Origin: Gammaproteobacteria bacterium UBA3532
Lineage (GTDB): Bacteria; Pseudomonadota; Gammaproteobacteria; Enterobacterales; UBA3532
Length of the DNA: 7,794 bases
Direction: 5' to 3'
NCBI GenBank assembly: GCA_002376965.1
Contig: DFOV01000292.1
Span: 1 to 7,794 of the forward strand
Shown: piece after piece, positions 4,017 through 7,794 of the stretch
Numbering within the stretch: position 1 is the first letter of the stretch
How the letters are laid out: every line of letters begins with the position of its first letter
Notes under the pieces: generated by a model
What the model was told of the DNA's origin: nothing
Seen by the model: only the letters and a program-made list of their open reading frames with translations
The model's database searches: none
Made by a program: the position numbers and the translations under genes

Positions 4017-6290
4017 ATGGGTTCCGATAAAAAAGTGTCTAAAGGCACAATAAAAAAACACCGACAAAAAAAGAAAGTATCTCCTTTTCAGGCCATTTAT
4101 GATGCTCAGCTGAAAAATCCATACGATTTTCTCGGCTGGCAGCAGCGAGATGATGGCAGTTGGGTGGTGCGCGTATATTTACCCGATGCCATTCGTGTCG
4201 AGCTTCTGGATTTAGCCGAGGGCTCACTTGGTGTTATGGCTATGATTGAGAAGCAAGGGCTATTTGAAAAGGTCCCGCACCAGCTTACGCCTAATACGCC
4301 ATATATCGTAAAAGTATACTACCCAAACGGTGACCAGGAGCAGTTTATTGATCCCTATGCCATTCCGGCATTGCCACCAATAGATTGGGAGCATATCGAC
4401 CAATATCGACTGCAGCAGTATCTTGGTTCACACCTGCACGCTTTGCCCTTAGCTGATGGTAGCATTCTTAACGGCGTAAGGTTTTCCGTATATGCACCCC
4501 ATGCAACCCATGTTGCTCTAGTGGGGGATTTTAATTGCTGGGATGGACGGCGTTTGCCCATGCAGCACTATGCCAATGGCATTTGGCAGATCTTTGTGCC
4601 AAAAATCAGCGTAGGAGCCATATATAAGTACGAGATAAAGAACTATGATGGTTCCGTTCTTCCGCTAAAAGCCGATCCTTATGCTTATTGGGCTGAACAA
4701 GCTCCAGGCAATGCGTCGATTGTCTTTAACCAGGGAAACTATCAGTGGTCGGATGGCGAGTGGCAGCATCGCCGGAGTATCAGAGGGCGCAACGAGCCAT
4801 TATCTATTTACGAAGTACATCTTGGCTCATGGCAAAGAAAGCAGTCAAAGCAGCTTACTTACCGCGAACTGGCTGATTCGCTGGTTCCCTACGTTAAACG
4901 TTTGGGTTTTACTCACATTGAAATGCTTCCGGTTACTGAGCATCCTTTTGAGGGGTCTTGGGGCTATCAGACTACAGGAATGTTTGCGCCCACCAGCCGT
5001 CTAGGTACACCTGAAGATTTCAAACATTTTGTTGATACGTGTCATAAACACGGTATTGGCGTCATATTAGACTGGGTTCCGGCGCACTTCCCGAAAGATG
5101 GTCATGGCTTAGCGTACTTTGACGGAACGGCTCTTTATCATGATGCCGATCCGCGCAAAGGTGAGCACCCTGACTGGGGTACCTTGATTTACAATTACGC
5201 CGATCCATATGTTTCAAATTTTCTGATCAGTAGTGCGCTATATTGGCTGGAGCATTTTCATATTGACGGCTTGCGCGTTGATGCTGTTGCGTCGATGTTA
5301 TATCTCGACTACTCCAGAGCTCCTGGGCAGTGGGTGGCGAATAAGTATGGTGGGCATGAGAATCTTGAGGCGATCACCTTTCTTCGGCAGCTCAATCAGG
5401 TAGTTCAGAATAATGTTCCTGGTGCCTTAATGGTGGCAGAAGAGTCGACAGCATGGCCTAAGGTGTCAAAGCCGCAGAGTGATGGTGGGTTAGGCTTTAC
5501 GCATAAGTGGAACATGGGATGGATGCACGATACGCTGGTCTATATGCGTAAAGATCCGGTACATCGAAAGTATCACCATGATCAGTTTACCTTTCCGCTG
5601 ATTTACGCGTTCAATGAAAATTTTGTGCTGCCGCTGTCACATGACGAGGTGGTGCACTGCAAAGGCTCGTTAGTCAATCAGATGCCGGGCAGTGCTTGGC
5701 ACAAGCTGGCAAATCTACGCGCGTATTTCGCTTTTATGTTTGCCCATCCCGGTAAAAAGCTACTGTTTATGGGTAGTGAGATCGCGCAGCAGTTGGAATG
5801 GAATCACGATACGCAACTGCAGTGGGGGCTTACTGAGCGTTTGCACCATAAAGGCGTACAGCGCTTAATCAGTGATTGTAACCGGGTGTATCGCAATGAA
5901 GCGTCACTCTATCAGCAGGATTTTAACCCGAAAGGGTTTGAGTGGATTGAAAAGGATGATAGCAATAACAGCGTTATCAGTTTCATTCGATATGCTGAGT
6001 GTCGCGAAGATTTTATGGTTATTGTCTGTAATATGACCCCGGTAAAACGCAATAACTTCCGTATTGGGGTGCCTCAAAGTCGCGGGTATCGCGAGTTATT
6101 AAATACAGACGCAGCGTATTACGGTGGAAGTAATGCTGGAAATTATGGTTATATTCCGGTCGATTATGTGCCTTGGCATGGCTTTCAATCGTCAATCAGG
6201 GTAACATTGCCCCCACTATCGACGCTGGTATTAAAGCCCTGGAACGACCCCAATACGTATCCAGAGTATATGTCAAAGAAAGATTTCTAA
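4017..6290 (+). CDS. glgB: 1,4-alpha-glucan branching enzyme
   Basis: GlgB cuts alpha-1,4 glucan chains and re-attaches them through alpha-1,6 links, making branch points in glycogen. The protein is 757 residues (E. coli 728). An N1-type domain spans about 24-120, a CBM48 module about 150-235 (RFSVYAPHATHVALVGDFN), the GH13 catalytic barrel about 262-640, and an all-beta C-terminal domain about 650-740. GH13 motifs are DWVPAHFP at 352-359, GLRVDAVASM at 418-427 with the nucleophile Asp422, VAEES at 473-477 with the acid/base Glu475, and LSHDEVVH at 540-547 with Asp543. Two oddities: residues 1-20 are lysine-rich and encoded by A-runs, and Cys548 replaces the usual Gly after VVH. The ribosome site is weak (CAGG, 9 nt before ATG). 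No other glg genes are nearby; pyk follows by 26 nt. Confidence 0.97.
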   Translation: MGSDKKVSKGTIKKHRQKKKVSPFQAIYDAQLKNPYDFLGWQQRDDGSWVVRVYLPDAIRVELLDLAEGSLGVMAMIEKQGLFEKVPHQLTPNTPYIVKVYYPNGDQEQFIDPYAIPALPPIDWEHIDQYRLQQYLGSHLHALPLADGSILNGVRFSVYAPHATHVALVGDFNCWDGRRLPMQHYANGIWQIFVPKISVGAIYKYEIKNYDGSVLPLKADPYAYWAEQAPGNASIVFNQGNYQWSDGEWQHRRSIRGRNEPLSIYEVHLGSWQRKQSKQLTYRELADSLVPYVKRLGFTHIEMLPVTEHPFEGSWGYQTTGMFAPTSRLGTPEDFKHFVDTCHKHGIGVILDWVPAHFPKDGHGLAYFDGTALYHDADPRKGEHPDWGTLIYNYADPYVSNFLISSALYWLEHFHIDGLRVDAVASMLYLDYSRAPGQWVANKYGGHENLEAITFLRQLNQVVQNNVPGALMVAEESTAWPKVSKPQSDGGLGFTHKWNMGWMHDTLVYMRKDPVHRKYHHDQFTFPLIYAFNENFVLPLSHDEVVHCKGSLVNQMPGSAWHKLANLRAYFAFMFAHPGKKLLFMGSEIAQQLEWNHDTQLQWGLTERLHHKGVQRLISDCNRVYRNEASLYQQDFNPKGFEWIEKDDSNNSVISFIRYAECREDFMVIVCNMTPVKRNNFRIGVPQSRGYRELLNTDAAYYGGSNAGNYGYIPVDYVPWHGFQSSIRVTLPPLSTLVLKPWNDPNTYPEYMSKKDF

Positions 6291-6316
6291 TTTTTACAAG
6301 TGTTTAGGAGCTATTC

Positions 6317-7756
6317 ATGTTACGTCGCACTAAAATTGTAGCCACGCTAGGGCCTGCAACTGACAATCCTGAAGGCATGAGAAAACTGGTTTCTGCCGGC
6401 GTTGATTTGGTTCGATTGAACTTTTCGCACGGCAGTCCAGATGATCATCGTCAACGCGCAGAACTGGTTCGCAAAACCGCTGCTGAATTTGGTCGTACCG
6501 TTGCTTTGCTGGGAGACCTGCAGGGTCCCAAAATTCGTGTTGCGCGCTTTATCGATAAGAAAATTAATTTGGCTGAAGGGGATAAATTTTGTCTTGATGC
6601 CGCTATGGATAGCCAAGCAGGAACGCAGCAAGCGGTAGGTATCGACTATAAAGAATTGCCCAATGATGTGCAAAGTGGCGATACATTGTTGCTCGATGAT
6701 GGTCGTGTGGTTATGCAGGTCGAGTCTGTGGACGGCTCCAAAGTGCATTGTGTTGTTGTTACCGGTGGGCCTCTCTCAAACAATAAAGGTATCAACCGTT
6801 TAGGTGGTGGCCTTTCTGCCGATGCTCTGACAGAAAAAGATAAGAAAGATATTCTGACAGCGGCAGCATTGGAACTAGATTATGTGGCCATTTCTTTCCC
6901 GCGTGATGCTGAAGATGTGAATTACGCGCGTCGTTTACTGCGTGAAGCGGGTAGCAATGCTTGCTTGGTAGCGAAAATTGAGCGCGCTGAAGCCATCGAA
7001 GTGATTGACGAGATTATTCTTGCGTCTGATGCGATCATGGTTGCTCGCGGTGACTTAGGGGTTGAAATCGGTGATGCTGAATTGCCTGCCGCGCAAAAAC
7101 ATATGATTGCGCGCGCTCGTACTTTGAATCGCACCGTGATTACGGCGACGCAAATGATGGAGTCGATGATTGAAAACTCGATCCCAACTCGAGCAGAAGT
7201 ATTTGACGTTGCTAATGCAGTGCTGGACGGTACTGATGCTGTTATGTTATCAGCGGAAACTGCGGTCGGCCGTTACCCGGACAAAGTGGTTGAAGCCATG
7301 GCGCGTTGTTGTATTGGGGCAGAGAAGCAGCCAGCTAGCTACATCTCTAAACATCGTATTTCCGACCGTTTCGAACGTGTTGACGAAGCCCTTGCCATGG
7401 CAACGATGTATACAGCCAATCACATGAATATAAAGGCGATCATTGCTCTTACTGAGACGGGAACAACCCCATTATGGATGTCTCGCATTCGCTCGGGTAT
7501 TCCTATCTTTGGTTTGAGCCGTAACTTAACCGCTTGCCGAAAAATGGCTCTTTATCGCGGAGTCTACCCCATACACTTCGATGCGACTGTATATGAGCCT
7601 CAAGCGATAAATGCGCAGGCCGTAGGTGTGCTTAAAGAAAAAGGATTAGTATCGGATGAAGATCTTGTTTTAATTACCAAAGGGGATGCCATGGGTGTAG
7701 GTGGCGGAACTAATATGATGAAGATCTTTAAAGTAGGTGATGTCTTAAAAGGCTAG
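6317..7756 (+). CDS. pyk: Pyruvate kinase (PykA type)
   Basis: Pyruvate kinase converts phosphoenolpyruvate and ADP to pyruvate and ATP, the last step shared by glycolysis and the ED pathway. The 479-residue protein matches E. coli PykA (480) more closely than Pyk[16 protein letters not shown] at 3-17, [11 protein letters not shown] at 34-44, [11 protein letters not shown] at 65-75, [16 protein letters not shown] at 153-168, KIERAEAI at 220-227 with catalytic Lys220, the signature [12 protein letters not shown] at 241-252, ATQMMESM at 277-284, and [12 protein letters not shown] at 304-315. The B domain spans roughly 70-170 and the C-terminal regulatory domain about 345-479. Lys72 in GPKIR is the residue linked to K+-independent activity. 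AGGAG (6306-6310) sits 6 nt before the ATG. There is no terminator between glgB and pyk, so they are probably co-transcribed. Confidence 0.96.
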   Translation: MLRRTKIVATLGPATDNPEGMRKLVSAGVDLVRLNFSHGSPDDHRQRAELVRKTAAEFGRTVALLGDLQGPKIRVARFIDKKINLAEGDKFCLDAAMDSQAGTQQAVGIDYKELPNDVQSGDTLLLDDGRVVMQVESVDGSKVHCVVVTGGPLSNNKGINRLGGGLSADALTEKDKKDILTAAALELDYVAISFPRDAEDVNYARRLLREAGSNACLVAKIERAEAIEVIDEIILASDAIMVARGDLGVEIGDAELPAAQKHMIARARTLNRTVITATQMMESMIENSIPTRAEVFDVANAVLDGTDAVMLSAETAVGRYPDKVVEAMARCCIGAEKQPASYISKHRISDRFERVDEALAMATMYTANHMNIKAIIALTETGTTPLWMSRIRSGIPIFGLSRNLTACRKMALYRGVYPIHFDATVYEPQAINAQAVGVLKEKGLVSDEDLVLITKGDAMGVGGGTNMMKIFKVGDVLKG

Positions 7757-7777
7757 AAGTAGGAGCCAGGCCGTAAC

Positions 7778-7794
7778 ATGAAGGGTACAACTAA
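7778..7794 (+). CDS. Possible start of a downstream gene (cut by window edge)
   Basis: An ATG 21 nt after the pyk stop opens a frame reading MKGTT before the window ends. An AGGAG at 7761-7765 lies 12 nt upstream, which is longer than ideal. No terminator separates it from pyk, so it could be another gene of the same transcript. Five codons are too few to recognise any family. Confidence 0.3.

Noticed and set aside
6347..6748. 133-codon open frame on the minus strand inside pyk
   Set aside because: It is antisense to the conserved pyruvate kinase catalytic region, with no matching family or ribosome site evident.
7751..7767. Terminator hairpin GGCT/AGCC just after pyk
   Set aside because: The stem is only 4 bp, contains the possible downstream ribosome site, and is not followed by a T-run.

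Overview
This window looks like a piece of a gammaproteobacterial chromosome of moderate G+C content (high 40s percent by eye). It carries the glucose-6-phosphate end of the Entner-Doudoroff (ED) and oxidative pentose phosphate pathways. Next to these lie a glycogen branching enzyme and a pyruvate kinase. The assignment rests on close protein resemblance to enterobacterial and pseudomonad Zwf, Edd, Glk, GlgB and PykA-type sequences, and on divergently transcribed edd and zwf; genus cannot be read from the window. No mobile element, CRISPR array, tRNA or rRNA was seen, and codon use looks uniform, so this reads as core metabolic DNA.

Layout. Bases 1-284 (minus strand) hold the first 94 codons of edd, which runs off the left edge. 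Bases 285-723 form a 439-bp non-coding divergent regulatory region. From 724 the plus strand carries zwf, pgl and glk, packed tightly (zwf stop abuts pgl start; pgl and glk overlap by 20 nt), ending in a strong intrinsic terminator at 3894-3927. A second unit follows: a candidate extended -10 promoter near 3967-3975, then glgB and, 26 nt later, pyk with no terminator between them. The last bases after pyk may hold the start of another gene.

Metabolic logic. Glk makes glucose 6-phosphate, Zwf oxidises it to 6-phosphogluconolactone, Pgl hydrolyses that to 6-phosphogluconate, and Edd dehydrates it to KDPG. KDPG aldolase (eda) is not in the window. Pyruvate kinase finishes the lower pathway, and GlgB branches stored glucan.

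The least ordinary part is the edd-zwf intergenic region. It contains two sites that each match 9 of 10 defined positions of the FNR/Anr box (TTGAT-N4-ATCAA), with centres 64 bp apart. It also has a separate perfect 12-bp palindrome in the edd leader and several inverted repeats in the zwf leader. I found no HexR-type operator there. This suggests, but does not show, oxygen- or redox-linked control of the ED pathway instead of or besides the usual HexR control. I saw no wholly new biological system in the window.
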